Shown in pieces: positions 36,601-45,435 of a stretch of 64,000 nucleotides of DNA. The position numbers were made by a program, and so were the translations under genes. The first letter of the stretch is position 1. Each line of letters begins with the position of its first letter. The stretch is from JAMQKA01 sp031569985. GTDB lineage: Bacteria > Bacteroidota > Rhodothermia > Balneolales > Balneolaceae. Location of the stretch: assembly GCF_031569985.1 (NCBI RefSeq), contig NZ_JAMQKA010000028.1, forward strand, positions 10,244-74,243. The letters are read 5' to 3'. A model generated the notes under the pieces. That model did not search any database, had not been told where the DNA came from, and was given only the letters and a program-made list of their open reading frames with translations.

Positions 36601-37073
36601 GTAGCGGCACCGATCTGAGTTCCTTTCACCACAACGTTTACCCCCGGCATGGTGTCCCCCGTTCCGGCGTCCGTGACAACCCCTTGCACCTGGTGTATAA
36701 ACTTCTCCTCTAAAGCACTTGGTTCAGGAGCAGGCTTTATGATGAATGTTCTCTCATTCAAATTCATGTACTTCAAGTTGAATGGAGCTAGTAACTTTTG
36801 AAGATTCCTCCCGAAACTGTCGGACTGCCTGGAGTTGGGTACCACCTGCATTCCATTCAGGAGGCCACTTTCATACACAAAGGCAACATTATACCTGCTC
36901 TCCAGCTGTTTAAGCGCATCCTCGAGTTCAACCTTCGCGCTATTGACATTGAAATAATGGTTGTCTGCCAGCCCATTTTGCGTGAGTTTCTGGTCTGAAA
37001 CCTGGCCATAACCCCGTAATGTTCCAGCCAAGAGCAGTAACAGACATCCCAAAACCTGTATCTTCGTATCCAT
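33603..37073 (-). CDS. SusC/RagA-family TonB-dependent transducer, locus 2
   Basis: A 1156-residue outer-membrane importer. It has a signal peptide, an STN domain (about 45-115, VELEDALKQLESRYNVAFVY), a carboxypeptidase-like beta domain (about 128-205, VTDAGTGDTMPGVNVVVKG), a plug with GVVIIKTKSG and a large barrel ending FGIELDL. The STN domain couples it to the FecR gene 51 bp upstream. It should import oligosaccharides released by the GH16/GH43 enzymes of this locus. Its overall order equals that of the locus 1 receptor, and the two are clear paralogues. Confidence 0.94.
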   Translation of the reverse strand: MDTKIQVLGCLLLLLAGTLRGYGQVSDQKLTQNGLADNHYFNVNSAKVELEDALKQLESRYNVAFVYESGLLNGMQVVPNSRQSDSFGRNLQKLLAPFNLKYMNLNERTFIIKPAPEPSALEEKFIHQVQGVVTDAGTGDTMPGVNVVVKGTQIGAATDPDGEFSLNTPSPQDTLMFSFIGYQTKEVPIRGRNIVNVELVAEAVTSDEVVVVGFGEQEKTSVVSSISTINPTELQGTSNNLTNMMQGRVAGMISFQRSGEPGADNSEFFIRGLGTFGSGKQNPLILIDGIESSTTDMARLQPDDIASFSVLKDATASAVYGARGANGVVIIKTKSGQAGETRFKVRTETKVSTNTQNFQFADNITYMNLANEAALTRDPNAVLPYTRTKIQNTEAGNNPYLYPSNNWIDQLIKDYTVNQSYNLSASGGNKDVQYYVAGTYTVDNGVLKVDGENDFNNNIKLQNYSVRSNINLNLTSTTEAIIRVYGQFDNYSGPVGGGESIFNAAVWSNPVKFPAVYPSSMRPYLDHPMFGGAVTGRGSTSLLSNPYAEMVEGYQVWKTSNIQPQLELKQDLSGITEGLTARAMGYLKRYSRFDVSRQYNPFYYDGYRNPVSGDMQLRVLNDGGANSIGIPGTEYLNYSEGQKTLNSNMYMETAFNYKRTFLDKHAVSGMLLGLISSYQTGNAGSVQSSLPRRNMGISGRFTYGYDERYLAEFNFGYNGSERFAEDHRFGFFPSLGLAYRISNEDFFNPFNGTISELKLRASYGLIGNDAIGDVDDRFFYLSNVNLNDFTYSSTFGEEFDYSRPGVSISRYSNRNISWEKSEQYNVGFDLSLYESSLNFVVDVYRQYRTSILQPRTYLTESMGLMAIPSSNYGEAISQGVDFSMDFQKQFSQDWWSSMRANFTYATSEKTKADEINYPQDQAYRSEVGHSIAQRFGYIAERLFIDQSEVENSPTQFGTYMGGDIKYHDMNGDGVINQADMVPIGHPITPEIIYGFGGTIGYKDFDFSFFFQGSERTSFFINSGNISPFRIRFDEDYGRWYQHGLLETVAEDHWSEENRDPYAFFPRLSNTEIENNNQASTWWLRDGSFLRLKTLELGYTLPPDLTERFGIRNLRAYATGTNLAVWSNFKLWDPEMGGNGLGYPIQSVYSFGIELDL

Positions 37074-37124
37074 TTTATCCTCTTTTTTCCCTTTTAAATT
37101 GCTGTTTAAAACTGATCATATGCG

Positions 37125-38213
37125 TTATTCCCCTTGTATCGATTGTCTGGTTATCATGAATTGTTTTCTGTTTGTTTGTTCAATTTTTAGGTCGAGTATC
37201 TTTTGCAGACCTGTCAGCAAGTTTTTCAGATCAGGGTTTTGAATCCTGCCTGTTATTTTCTGATTGAGCAGCTTGGTGTCCTCCACATTTAGAATAATGC
37301 CATAGGTAGCTTCAATGGAATTGATTATGTCACGAAGCGAAGTGTCATTAAACTCCATTTCCCCATCGAGCCAAGCCGTAAACATTCCCACGTCTACTTT
37401 TTGCATTACGATATCCGGTGATGATTGGGCCAGGATTGCACGTTCACCGGGTACCATAATCTTTTCATCGACAGCCTGTTTTAGCGTGTCTTTCAGCGAC
37501 ACACCCACACTTCCTTCCTCAAGAACTACGCTGGTCTTCTGGAAACGGGTATTAACGTTAAATTTGGTACCCAGCACCTGAACATCTCCTTCCGGCGTGT
37601 GCACAATAAATTCTCTTTTTTGTCCACCGGGATCGTGGGTAATATTGAAGTAACCTTCTCCTTCCAGCCAAACCTCGACGCGATCGCTGTTAAACTGCTC
37701 TAGCTGGTATCGCAGTGATGATTTGGCGTTCAACCTTATATTCGAGCCGTCACTGAATTTGAGTGAACTTGTCTCCCCATATCCAACTTCAATCGTTGTA
37801 AACAACGGTTCAGTCTTTTCTACAGGGGAATTGACCGGATAGTACAGGTATAACACACTAATCACGGACAGAAGCAGTGTGATCGCTGCGGCAACCGCCA
37901 AGCGGTATCCTCCCAGGCTGCGTTTGGGCTTTTTGTTTGGAAGTGGCGTTACATCTTTTTCATTCTCTGCCTCAGCCTCGTCAATACGCTGGTTTAGACT
38001 GTCCAGCTGCATCTCAAGATCATCAGCAGCATCCATTTCCAGCGGAACCTGGTAAAACATCTCCGCTTTTGTTTTGAGCTCTCGGTGAGCCGGATCTTCC
38101 TTTTCCCAGGAATCCCACCGCTGCTGCTCCCGGGTACTTGCCGTACCTTTTATCCAGCGTACAAAGGACTCATCACTTATCAATTCGGCTAATTGTTGAT
38201 CTGATTTAGACAA
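37125..38213 (-). CDS. FecR-family anti-sigma factor, locus 2
   Basis: A 362-residue single-pass regulator. The cytoplasmic sigma-binding part (about 1-95, LAELISDESFVRWIKG) is followed by a membrane helix at about 104-126 (LAVAAAITLLLSVISVLYLY). A periplasmic FecR domain (LKFSDGSNIRLNAKSSLRYQ) and a C-terminal DUF4974/STN-like domain (EFNDTSLRDIINSIEATYG) follow. Unlike the locus 1 protein it has an acidic/Pro-Lys linker just before the helix. It lies 51 bp before SusC and 199 bp after its sigma gene, supporting a substrate-sensing relay. Confidence 0.92.
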   Translation of the reverse strand: MSKSDQQLAELISDESFVRWIKGTASTREQQRWDSWEKEDPAHRELKTKAEMFYQVPLEMDAADDLEMQLDSLNQRIDEAEAENEKDVTPLPNKKPKRSLGGYRLAVAAAITLLLSVISVLYLYYPVNSPVEKTEPLFTTIEVGYGETSSLKFSDGSNIRLNAKSSLRYQLEQFNSDRVEVWLEGEGYFNITHDPGGQKREFIVHTPEGDVQVLGTKFNVNTRFQKTSVVLEEGSVGVSLKDTLKQAVDEKIMVPGERAILAQSSPDIVMQKVDVGMFTAWLDGEMEFNDTSLRDIINSIEATYGIILNVEDTKLLNQKITGRIQNPDLKNLLTGLQKILDLKIEQTNRKQFMITRQSIQGE

Positions 38214-38412
38214 GAGTGTTCGGTTTGTGACTGTTTATTGTTAATTCCACCCTTATAAAGGGAGTCACACACTAGATCTCCACTGGATTTTTTTATTTTT
38301 TCCTACAAATCCTATCGAAGAGTAAAAAAATGGCTCTTGTGTACCAGAAAAGGAGATTTTTAAACAGGGAAAATTATAGAAGGGAATACATGATTAGCTA
38401 AAAAAGGGGAAC

Positions 38413-38985
38413 TTAACCGGTAAGAGAGATACTTAGCTTCTCCTGTAGCGCGGAAATTGCACGATAGATATAGTTATACACGCTCTCTTTTTTAACGCCC
38501 ATTACTTCACTGATTTCGTCATTGGTAAGCCCGTTATAAAACTTTAGGAACGCTGCTTCCTTTTGGCTCTCATTCAACGATTCGAACGCCTCTCGTAAAT
38601 TTGCTTTTTTTTCGTGGCGAATCTCTTCAATAATGAGTCGCTGTTCTGGAGTAATTTCTCGATCTTTTTGTTCTTCTGAATACCTGGCGTCCCGTTGCTG
38701 TCTGACTTTCTGCATATCAGCCTGCTTGAAAAGCGTTCGGCGAAAAGAGGTATAAAGATAGGAGCTTACATATTCGATATCGGAAAGTCGGCCTCTTTTA
38801 TCCCAAATTGTAAAAAAGAGTTCCTGGATGCTGTCCTTTACCAGTTCTTCTCTCGGTATGAGGCGCAACCCGTAGTTTAACAACGGCTTATAATATTTTC
38901 TGAACAACAAAGAAAGCGCCTCACGATCGTCGTTGAGCAGACGCTTCCATAGATTTATATCCTCTAAGAAATTTTCTTCCTGCAT
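38413..38985 (-). CDS. ECF sigma factor, locus 2
   Basis: About 190 residues from ATG 38985 (MQEENFLEDINLW); the open frame reaches an ATG at 39027, adding 14 non-conserved residues. Regions 2 (ALSLLFRKYYKPLLNYGLRL) and 4 (SLNESQKEAAFLKFYNGL, then NDEISEVMGVKKESVYNYIYRA) are both present. It ends straight after region 4, without the hydrophobic tail seen in the locus 1 factor. Expected to transcribe the FecR-SusC-SusD genes when the receptor is loaded. A LacI-type palindrome lies about 190 bp upstream. Confidence 0.9.
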   Translation of the reverse strand: MQEENFLEDINLWKRLLNDDREALSLLFRKYYKPLLNYGLRLIPREELVKDSIQELFFTIWDKRGRLSDIEYVSSYLYTSFRRTLFKQADMQKVRQQRDARYSEEQKDREITPEQRLIIEEIRHEKKANLREAFESLNESQKEAAFLKFYNGLTNDEISEVMGVKKESVYNYIYRAISALQEKLSISLTG

Positions 38986-39027
38986 CGTAATCTGCTGTAA
39001 TCCCTGAGTTATTAATCCAAGTCCCAA

Positions 39028-39332
39028 CTATTTACTAAACTGCGACAAAAAACAAGGAAATAGAAGTAATGAGTTATAGAGATAGTGTAATACCGAACTA
39101 CTGAAATCCAACTTTTTGTGATTCCCTACTCTATGCACTCAGTACCCAAGAGCATCAAATTCCTTCCCCTTATGTTATCGATAACAGCAAATTAGAGACA
39201 ATTTAGAAAAAATCAAGATATGTGTTCATACTACACTTTTCGTGTTCTATGACCAATAAAAGCCTATTTCAATGGCATTAAAATACGTAGGGGAAAAACA
39301 AACCAGACAGGAATACCGGAATACTGTGCGAA
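39028..39332. other. Spacer upstream of locus 2 sigma gene
   Basis: No gene. It is AT-rich and holds the palindrome described at 39173-39186. A promoter for the sigma gene must lie here. Confidence 0.4.
39173..39186. promoter_or_regulatory. LacI-type operator candidate
   Basis: TGTTATCGATAACA is a perfect 14-bp palindrome with the central CG typical of LacI/GntR(E. coli)-type operators. It lies about 190 bp upstream of the ECF sigma gene of locus 2. No LacI-family gene is in the window, so the regulator would be encoded elsewhere. Confidence 0.5.
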
Positions 39333-39362
39333 CAAAAAAGCCCGGGACTTCAATCCCGGGCT
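39333..39362 (-). terminator. Terminator of trxA
   Basis: AGCCCGGGA (39339-39347) pairs with TCCCGGGCT (39354-39362), loop CTTCAA, followed on the minus strand by six T residues. It lies 33 bp past the thioredoxin stop. Confidence 0.88.
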
Positions 39363-39394
39363 CTATATAAAAACAGATATATTTCTACTTCAAC

Positions 39395-39721
39395 TTATGC
39401 AAGCTGGGCTTCAAGCTGCTTTTTAAGCTGTGATTTCGGTACAGCGCCAACAATCTGATCCACCACTTCGCCATCTTTAAAAATAAGCAGCGAAGGAATG
39501 CTGCGAATGCCGTACTTCGTAGAAATTTCAGGATTTTCATCAACATTGACCTTGCCGATCTTGGCTTTACCTTCATATTCTCCAGCCATCTCTTCAACTA
39601 CGGGTCCTATCATTTTACAGGGACCACACCACTCGGCCCAAAAGTCAACCAATACCGGTTTTTCTGAATTCAGTACATCTTCTTGGAACGAATCATCTGT
39701 AAATTTTTCTGCTTTACTCAT
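39395..39721 (-). CDS. trxA: Thioredoxin
   Basis: A cytoplasmic disulfide reductase of 108 residues, the exact family size. The active site WCGPCK places Cys32 and Cys35 as in E. coli TrxA. The conserved cis-Pro is in SIPSLLIFKDG, and Asp26 in VDFWAEW is the buried acid. It has its own terminator and probably its own promoter, since the upstream spacer to dnaE contains a foldback repeat. Confidence 0.96.
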   Translation of the reverse strand: MSKAEKFTDDSFQEDVLNSEKPVLVDFWAEWCGPCKMIGPVVEEMAGEYEGKAKIGKVNVDENPEISTKYGIRSIPSLLIFKDGEVVDQIVGAVPKSQLKKQLEAQLA

Positions 39722-39852
39722 AATGTGTTTGTCATATTCGATTTTAGTTTTCGTTCATTCGGTAATTCAAACGCAAATATGCGGCATAAAATTCTAAATT
39801 GCTTATCGTTTCTCGTTATAGAGTAGATTACAAAAACTTATCTTACCAGAAT

Positions 39853-39941
39853 AAGGTTACAGGTTGAAAGTTGATTGTTACAGGTTAAAAAGTTCCACTA
39901 ACCTTAAGCTTGTAACCTTTAACCTTCAATATTCAACCTTA
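39853..39941. repeat. Foldback element between trxA and dnaE
   Basis: The arms consist of short words such as GGTTACA, GGTTGAA and GGTTAAA on the left and their complements (TAACCTT, TTCAACCTT) on the right. It lies 7 bp beyond the dnaE stop, so it could also form a terminator-like structure. Confidence 0.6.
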
Positions 39942-39947
39942 AACGAC

Positions 39948-42900
39948 CTATGAAGCTCCGTTCGTCTTCTTAAGAGCAACTGCATCTTCCCCAATTAAAC
40001 TTTTGAGTTCATTCAAAAGCTCTTCAGTGGGGTCAATAACGAACTTTCTGGAATGCATTGCAAATGGCCGCTTGGCCTCCCGGCTCATCACGTTAAACTG
40101 AATATTGGTTTCCCCCTGGTTTTCGGTAAAAAGATGAGCCATCTGCTGCAGTTCTTCCTCGGTAACACTCGATGTATCAATATCCAGCTGCAGTTCTATC
40201 TTATCCTGGTATTTCTCGCGCATGCTTTCAATACGTTCCAATGAGTTTGCAATAATTTTTGTCGGTCCGTTGCGGGTGTCGATATGTCCATCCACCACCA
40301 CAAGCGTATCAACCTGGATCATTCCCAGGTGACTGTCATATACATCATTAAACGTGATCACTTCGATGGTACCATACAGGTCCTCCATCTGTACAAAAGC
40401 AAACGGACGGCCCCGCTTGTCAGTGACTCGCTTTACCTGCGTAATGATGCCAGCAACCCGAACTTCGGTCCGGTCGTTCAGCTTTTCAAGCTCAGCCGGG
40501 GCCAGGGTGTGGGAGCAAAATATCTCAATATCCCCCTTGAACTTGTTAAGCGGATGGCCGCTAAGATAAAAGCCGATGAGCTCGCGCTCTTTATTCAGTC
40601 GTTCAATGTTGGACCACGGCTGTATCTCCTCCATCTTGGGTTCCTCGATCACCGAGGCCGATCCGCCGCCATCCCCGAAAAGGTCCGACTGGTTTGAGTC
40701 CTCCAGCTCCTGCATCCGGTGGGCATAGGATACGATGGTATCCAGGTTTTCAATTATGAGCCGCCTGTTGGGGTTGAAGCAGTCAAACGCCCCGGCCTGG
40801 GCCAAGCTCTCCAGCGTCCGCTTGTTACAAACACGCAGGTCCATCCGCTTGGTAAAATCAAAAATAGATTCAAACTTGCCGTTCGACTTCCGCTCTTTTA
40901 CCAACTCTTCCACGGCGTTGGAGCCAACACCCTTGATCGCTTCCATGCCATACTGGATATGACCGTCGAGCGCCACAAACTTCCCGGCCCCGTTGTTGAC
41001 GTTCGGGGGATCGACCCGGATCCCCATTTTATAGCATTCCTCGATAAACTTCGAGACTTTGTCGATGTCACCCATGTTGTGGCTGAGCACCGCCGCCATG
41101 TACTCGGCAGGATAGTTCGCCTTGAAATAGGCCGTCTGGTAGGCCACCACCGAGTAGGCCGCCGAGTGCGACTTGTTAAAGCCGTAGTTGGCAAACTCGG
41201 CCATCATATCGAAGATCTCCTTGGCCTTTTTCTTCTCGATCCCGTTGTCAATGGCCCGGCTGACAAAGATCTCCTCCTGCTCCTCCATCACCTTCTTTTT
41301 CTTCTTACCCATGGCTCGACGCAGCAGGTCAGCGTCGCCGAGCGAGTAGTTGGCCATCTTCTGGGCGGCCTTCATAATCTGCTCCTGGTAGATCATAATA
41401 CCGTAGGTCGGCTCCAGAATATCCTTGAGGTCGGGATGCGGATATTCGACCTCCGTGCGTCCGTGCTTCCGGTCGATATACTCTGGAATAAACTGCATGG
41501 GACCCGGTCGGTAGAGTGCGTTCATGGCGATCAGGTCGTCCAGGGAGGTCGGCTTCAGCTGCTTGAGATACTTGCGCATCCCGTCCGACTCAAACTGAAA
41601 AGTCCCGATGGTCTGTCCCTTCTGATAGAGCTCAAATGTTTTTTCATCATCATACGGGATCTCATCCAGATCGTACTTCTTCCCATAATTTTCCTCTACA
41701 TACTTGATCGATGTTTTGAGGATAGAGAGCGTTTTCAGCCCGAGAAAATCCATTTTCAGCAGGCCACAATCCTCTGCCCACGGGCCGTCGTACTGGGTGA
41801 TCAATTCCTTCTCTTTGGAAAGTGCCACCGGAACATATTCGCTGATCTCACCGGGAGCAATAATTACCCCCGCCGCGTGGATACCGGTCTGCCGCGCCGA
41901 ACCCTCCAGCGTGCGGGCATAGCGCATCATCTTGGCGATCTGCGGATCAGAGTGCTCGAAAAGCTGTTTCAGCTCCTGCGCTGACTCCGAATTTTTGCTT
42001 GGGTCTAGCACTTTATCAAACGTGTTGAGTCCCGGCTTGTCAGGAAACATCTTGGAGATCTGGTTGACCTCCTGCAGCGGCACGCCGAGCACGCGACCCA
42101 CATCGCGAATCGCCGTTTTTGCCTTCATGGTGCCGTAGGTCACAATCTGGGCTACATTCTCCCGACCGTATTTTTCCACAACGTAGTCGATCACTTCCTG
42201 GCGGCCGGAGTCATCGAAGTCGATATCGATATCAGGAGGACTCACACGCTCGGGATTCAGAAACCGCTCGAACAGCAGGTCATACTTCATCGGATCAATG
42301 TTGATAATCCCGAGGCAATAAGCCACCACCGAACCGGCGGCCGAGCCACGTCCGGGTCCCACGAAAACCCCGCGCTCCCGGGCCTCCGAGGTGAAGTCCT
42401 GCACAATCAGGAAGTAGCCGGCAAAGTCCATGTCCCTGATAATGCCTAGCTCCTGGTCAATCCGCTCTGAGACACTTTGCGTAATCTCGCCGTACCGCTT
42501 CTTAGCTCCTTTGTAGGTCAGCTCCCTGAGATAGGCGTCCATCGAATCAAATTCATCGGGAATGCCGTAGTGCGGCAACAGTAGCTCCGAGCTTAGCTCC
42601 AGGTTGTCAACCTTCTCGACAATCTCGTTGGTGTTGTCGATCGCCTCCGGCACGTCATTGAACAACTCCTGCATCTCCTGAGGCGTCTTCATGTAATACT
42701 CAGGATTCAGGTTGTTGTGGTCATCAGTAAACCGGAAACGGTTGGGATCGTCGATGTCCGCATTGGTCTGCAGGGCCAGTAAAACATCGTGAGCTTCAGA
42801 ATCTTCCTTATTAATATAGTGGGAGTCGTTTGTGGCGATCATCTTTACATTGAACTCCCGGGCCCACTTCTTCAACACCTCGTTGCAGCGGCCCTGGTCC

Positions 42901-43427
42901 TCGAGTCCGTGGCGCTGGAGTTCCACGTAATAGTCATCACCAAACAGATCCAGGTACCACTCAAAAATTCGTTTGGCTTCTTCTTCAGTCTCGTTAATTA
43001 TTTTCTGGTTGATCTCGCTGGCGATACAGCAGGTGGTAGCGATCAGTCCCTCGGCGTGTTCGGCCAACGTTTCCTTGTCGATCCGGGGTTTGTAATACAA
43101 TCCGTCGACATACCCGAGAGAACAGAGCTTCATCAAATTTTTGTAGCCGGTCATATTCTTGGCCAGCAGCACCTGGTGGTAGCGGGTGCGATCCTTGCGA
43201 TCGTCCATTCCCGAGGGCGTAATATAGAATTCACACCCGATAATCGGCTTTACGCCCTGTTTTTGGGCCTCATTCACAAATTCCGGAACCCCAAACATAT
43301 TCCCGTGATCGGTGATGGCCGCCGCAGGCATACCTGTATTTTTGGCCTTCTTAATCATGTTGCTGATGCTTGCCGCACCATCCAACATACTGAATTGGGT
43401 ATGCGAGTGAAGGTGTGAGAAATCCAT
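39948..43427 (-). CDS. dnaE: DNA polymerase III alpha subunit
   Basis: Replicative polymerase core of 1159 residues. The N-terminal PHP domain begins HSHTQFSMLDGAAS. The catalytic palm has PDIDIDFDDSGRQEV with its Asp pair, after the GPGRGSAAGSVVAYCLGI loop. A tandem HhH region, an OB-fold (VRVAGIITQVKRVTDKRG, about 1000-1080) and a C-terminal tail follow. The length and domain order are those of DnaE1. It is a single gene on the minus strand, with 555 bp of gene-free DNA upstream. Confidence 0.97.
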   Translation of the reverse strand: MDFSHLHSHTQFSMLDGAASISNMIKKAKNTGMPAAAITDHGNMFGVPEFVNEAQKQGVKPIIGCEFYITPSGMDDRKDRTRYHQVLLAKNMTGYKNLMKLCSLGYVDGLYYKPRIDKETLAEHAEGLIATTCCIASEINQKIINETEEEAKRIFEWYLDLFGDDYYVELQRHGLEDQGRCNEVLKKWAREFNVKMIATNDSHYINKEDSEAHDVLLALQTNADIDDPNRFRFTDDHNNLNPEYYMKTPQEMQELFNDVPEAIDNTNEIVEKVDNLELSSELLLPHYGIPDEFDSMDAYLRELTYKGAKKRYGEITQSVSERIDQELGIIRDMDFAGYFLIVQDFTSEARERGVFVGPGRGSAAGSVVAYCLGIINIDPMKYDLLFERFLNPERVSPPDIDIDFDDSGRQEVIDYVVEKYGRENVAQIVTYGTMKAKTAIRDVGRVLGVPLQEVNQISKMFPDKPGLNTFDKVLDPSKNSESAQELKQLFEHSDPQIAKMMRYARTLEGSARQTGIHAAGVIIAPGEISEYVPVALSKEKELITQYDGPWAEDCGLLKMDFLGLKTLSILKTSIKYVEENYGKKYDLDEIPYDDEKTFELYQKGQTIGTFQFESDGMRKYLKQLKPTSLDDLIAMNALYRPGPMQFIPEYIDRKHGRTEVEYPHPDLKDILEPTYGIMIYQEQIMKAAQKMANYSLGDADLLRRAMGKKKKKVMEEQEEIFVSRAIDNGIEKKKAKEIFDMMAEFANYGFNKSHSAAYSVVAYQTAYFKANYPAEYMAAVLSHNMGDIDKVSKFIEECYKMGIRVDPPNVNNGAGKFVALDGHIQYGMEAIKGVGSNAVEELVKERKSNGKFESIFDFTKRMDLRVCNKRTLESLAQAGAFDCFNPNRRLIIENLDTIVSYAHRMQELEDSNQSDLFGDGGGSASVIEEPKMEEIQPWSNIERLNKERELIGFYLSGHPLNKFKGDIEIFCSHTLAPAELEKLNDRTEVRVAGIITQVKRVTDKRGRPFAFVQMEDLYGTIEVITFNDVYDSHLGMIQVDTLVVVDGHIDTRNGPTKIIANSLERIESMREKYQDKIELQLDIDTSSVTEEELQQMAHLFTENQGETNIQFNVMSREAKRPFAMHSRKFVIDPTEELLNELKSLIGEDAVALKKTNGAS

Positions 43428-43709
43428 CTGGGATGAAACTTTTTTGTTATCTGTGATTACGAAATATTACCATGCATTACTGAGAGTGCCGGATCTAATT
43501 TACGGGCTATCGACCCACAAAAAACCTTTAGTTATAATACAATTCGTATCGCTCAAAATTAAGATGATCCTCAAAAAATTAATGGCGCTTCAAAGAGTAT
43601 CCACTCCAACTAACAAAACTCTTTACATATGTTAACGTCTGTTCTATATAAAAACCTGCGCTGTAGGATGCAGGAGTAGATGGAGTAGCATCAAAAGCAG
43701 CGGAGGAGA

Positions 43710-43779
43710 GACAGGATTAGAGGATATACAGAATGGTAATGTTTATGTAAGAAGGAATCGAAAATCCTTTAATCCTGTC
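43710..43779. repeat. Foldback element upstream of dnaE
   Basis: GACAGGATTAGAGGAT (43710-43725) and ATCCTTTAATCCTGTC (43764-43779) are complementary with one mismatch. The words ACAGGATTA and AATCCTG repeat around it. Confidence 0.7.
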
Positions 43780-43844
43780 CACCCTGATTCCAATGAGTGA
43801 ACTGTGAAATAGATGATCTTACATACAAGATAACCGCCCATCAC

Positions 43845-43866
43845 CAAACCTCCTCGCGATAACAGT
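43845..43866. repeat. GCGAGGAGG-type interspersed repeat, copy 2 (inverted)
   Basis: The reverse complement reads ACTGTTATCGCGAGGAGG plus TTTG and matches 24405-24427 apart from two differences. Confidence 0.5.
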
Positions 43867-43982
43867 CCCTATTTGGAGTAATTCTTACATCGAACAGCTA
43901 TCTTGATTTTCTTAAATTCTGCTGCAGCTATTGCTTGTAATAAAATTCAGAAAGGTTTGTAAAGTCCTAACCTTCTTGATAA

Positions 43983-44405
43983 TCAACTTTTTCCGATCAC
44001 TTGAATGAAAAGCCTGCGGTCCCGTTTCCTGTTGTCGTGGTTTAAAAGCACAATCTGCTGCCAGGTACCCAGCACTAATTTCCCGTTGTGTAAAGGAACG
44101 GTAATTCCAGGTCCCATCATAGTAGCCCGCATATGAGAAAAGCCGTTGTCATCACCCCATGTTTCCCCGTGGCGTGTTTTTTGATCATGCGGGGCGAACT
44201 CCTCCAGCTTGTCTTTCATATCCTGCACCAGGGCCGGTTCGAATTCTATTGTTGAGATCGAGGCAGTGGAACCAATAGGAAAAATGTGCACGATTCCCTC
44301 GTTGAAGCCGGATTCTTTGGCAATCGTTGATACCCGACTGGTCACGTTTTTTATCTCTGAGAATCCTTCAGAATTGATTGCAATTTCTTCGCTGTAGATA
44401 TCCAT
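43983..44405 (-). CDS. YjbQ/UPF0047 family protein
   Basis: A 140-residue trimeric beta-barrel family protein. The recognition block is complete: GSTASISTIEFEPALVQD, HGETWGDDNGFSHMRATMMG with conserved His and Asp, and the end LGTWQQIVLLNHDNRKRDR. Members can show thiamine-phosphate synthase side activity, but the main role is unsettled. It stands alone between two spacers; the alpha/beta hydrolase gene is 168 bp upstream on the same strand. Confidence 0.9.
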   Translation of the reverse strand: MDIYSEEIAINSEGFSEIKNVTSRVSTIAKESGFNEGIVHIFPIGSTASISTIEFEPALVQDMKDKLEEFAPHDQKTRHGETWGDDNGFSHMRATMMGPGITVPLHNGKLVLGTWQQIVLLNHDNRKRDRRLFIQVIGKS

Positions 44406-44573
44406 TTAAGTTTAAAGTGATTAAGTTTTAAGGAGATATATATTTTGAAATAAACGCAAAGAGTATTTTAGCAACAGTACCCATTTGCCTTTTATGTGTA
44501 GAGGGAGCGTTCATGTAGAGAAGGAACAAGAGTGGGTCAAACTAATGTGTAAATGAGGGTACTTACCCTTAAA

Positions 44574-45422
44574 CTACCCCTCTTTCTTCACTCGCTTCTT
44601 TTCCAAAATACTACTTACAAACTCATCGATCGCCCGAATATAGGCCTCACCGGTATCCAAAAAACCACTCCCATGATCCCCCTGCATCTCAAAAAAGTGC
44701 TTGGGTTCACCGGCCATTTCAAAAAGTCGCTGGCCATGTTTGAAAGGAATAAGGTCATCTTCGGTGCTGTGGGCCACTAGTAGCGGCACATCAATTTTTT
44801 GGATTCGATCTTTATTGGGGAAGTCATATTTAATCAGGCTTCGGGCGGGAAATATGGAATATAGATCTGCGGCGAGGTCAGGAGCTGACGTGAACGTGGA
44901 TTCCAGGATCACTCCGGCCGGAGTAACCTGAGTTGCCAACCAGGCCGTAACCGCGCCACCCAGGGAACGCCCCATTAGTATAACATGAGCGGCATCTGTA
45001 TTTTTCGTTTCGGTCAGATAAAGCCACGCCGCCATCGCATCACGATAGGTTCCCTCCTCCGACGGTGCCCCATCGCTTTGCCCATAACCGCGATAGTCAT
45101 AAATGAATATATTTAACCCCAAATTATGCAGTATCTCCAGTGTTTCCAGACGACCGGAAATATTGCCAGCATTCCCATGTTGAAAAAGCACCGTCCCGCG
45201 GGCATTATCATGTGGTACATACCAGCCGTGCAAATTTACTCCATCTTCGCTGGTAAAGTTAACATCCTCATATTTCAATCCTACTACATCGGGCTTGTAG
45301 GGCAGTTCTGAAACCGGGTGAAATATCAGGTTAGCCTGGAATAAATAAAGCAACACAACGATCAGGATATAGCCAGCAACAAGTGCGGCCACAGTCCATA
45401 AAAGGCTAGATAGCATTTTCAT
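44574..45422 (-). CDS. Membrane-anchored alpha/beta hydrolase (BEM46-like)
   Basis: A 282-residue protein with an N-terminal membrane helix at about 8-28 (LWTVAALVAGYILIVVLLY). The hydrolase fold follows: oxyanion region HGNAGNISGR at about 82-91, nucleophile Ser153 in GRSLGG, an Asp in STEDDLIPF (about 220) and a His near GDHGSGF close to the C-terminus. This order matches BEM46/YtmA-type hydrolases that sit on the periplasmic face or membrane and have no firmly known substrate. ThpR lies 13 bp upstream in transcription order, so the two are co-transcribed. Confidence 0.85.
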   Translation of the reverse strand: MKMLSSLLWTVAALVAGYILIVVLLYLFQANLIFHPVSELPYKPDVVGLKYEDVNFTSEDGVNLHGWYVPHDNARGTVLFQHGNAGNISGRLETLEILHNLGLNIFIYDYRGYGQSDGAPSEEGTYRDAMAAWLYLTETKNTDAAHVILMGRSLGGAVTAWLATQVTPAGVILESTFTSAPDLAADLYSIFPARSLIKYDFPNKDRIQKIDVPLLVAHSTEDDLIPFKHGQRLFEMAGEPKHFFEMQGDHGSGFLDTGEAYIRAIDEFVSSILEKKRVKKEG

Positions 45423-45435
45423 GCCCTGTTTTCGG

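Larger units (their letters stand above)
43428..43982. other. Gene-free spacer upstream of dnaE
   Basis: This stretch of 555 bp holds the dnaE promoter by position, a foldback with 16-bp arms (43710-43725 and 43764-43779) and the inverted second copy of the GCGAGGAGG repeat (43845-43866). The short frame at 43444-43635 has no protein-like features. Confidence 0.5.

Noticed and set aside
40719..41984. A 421-codon plus-strand frame opposite dnaE
   Set aside because: It is fully antisense to the well-conserved polymerase core; long shadow frames are expected there.
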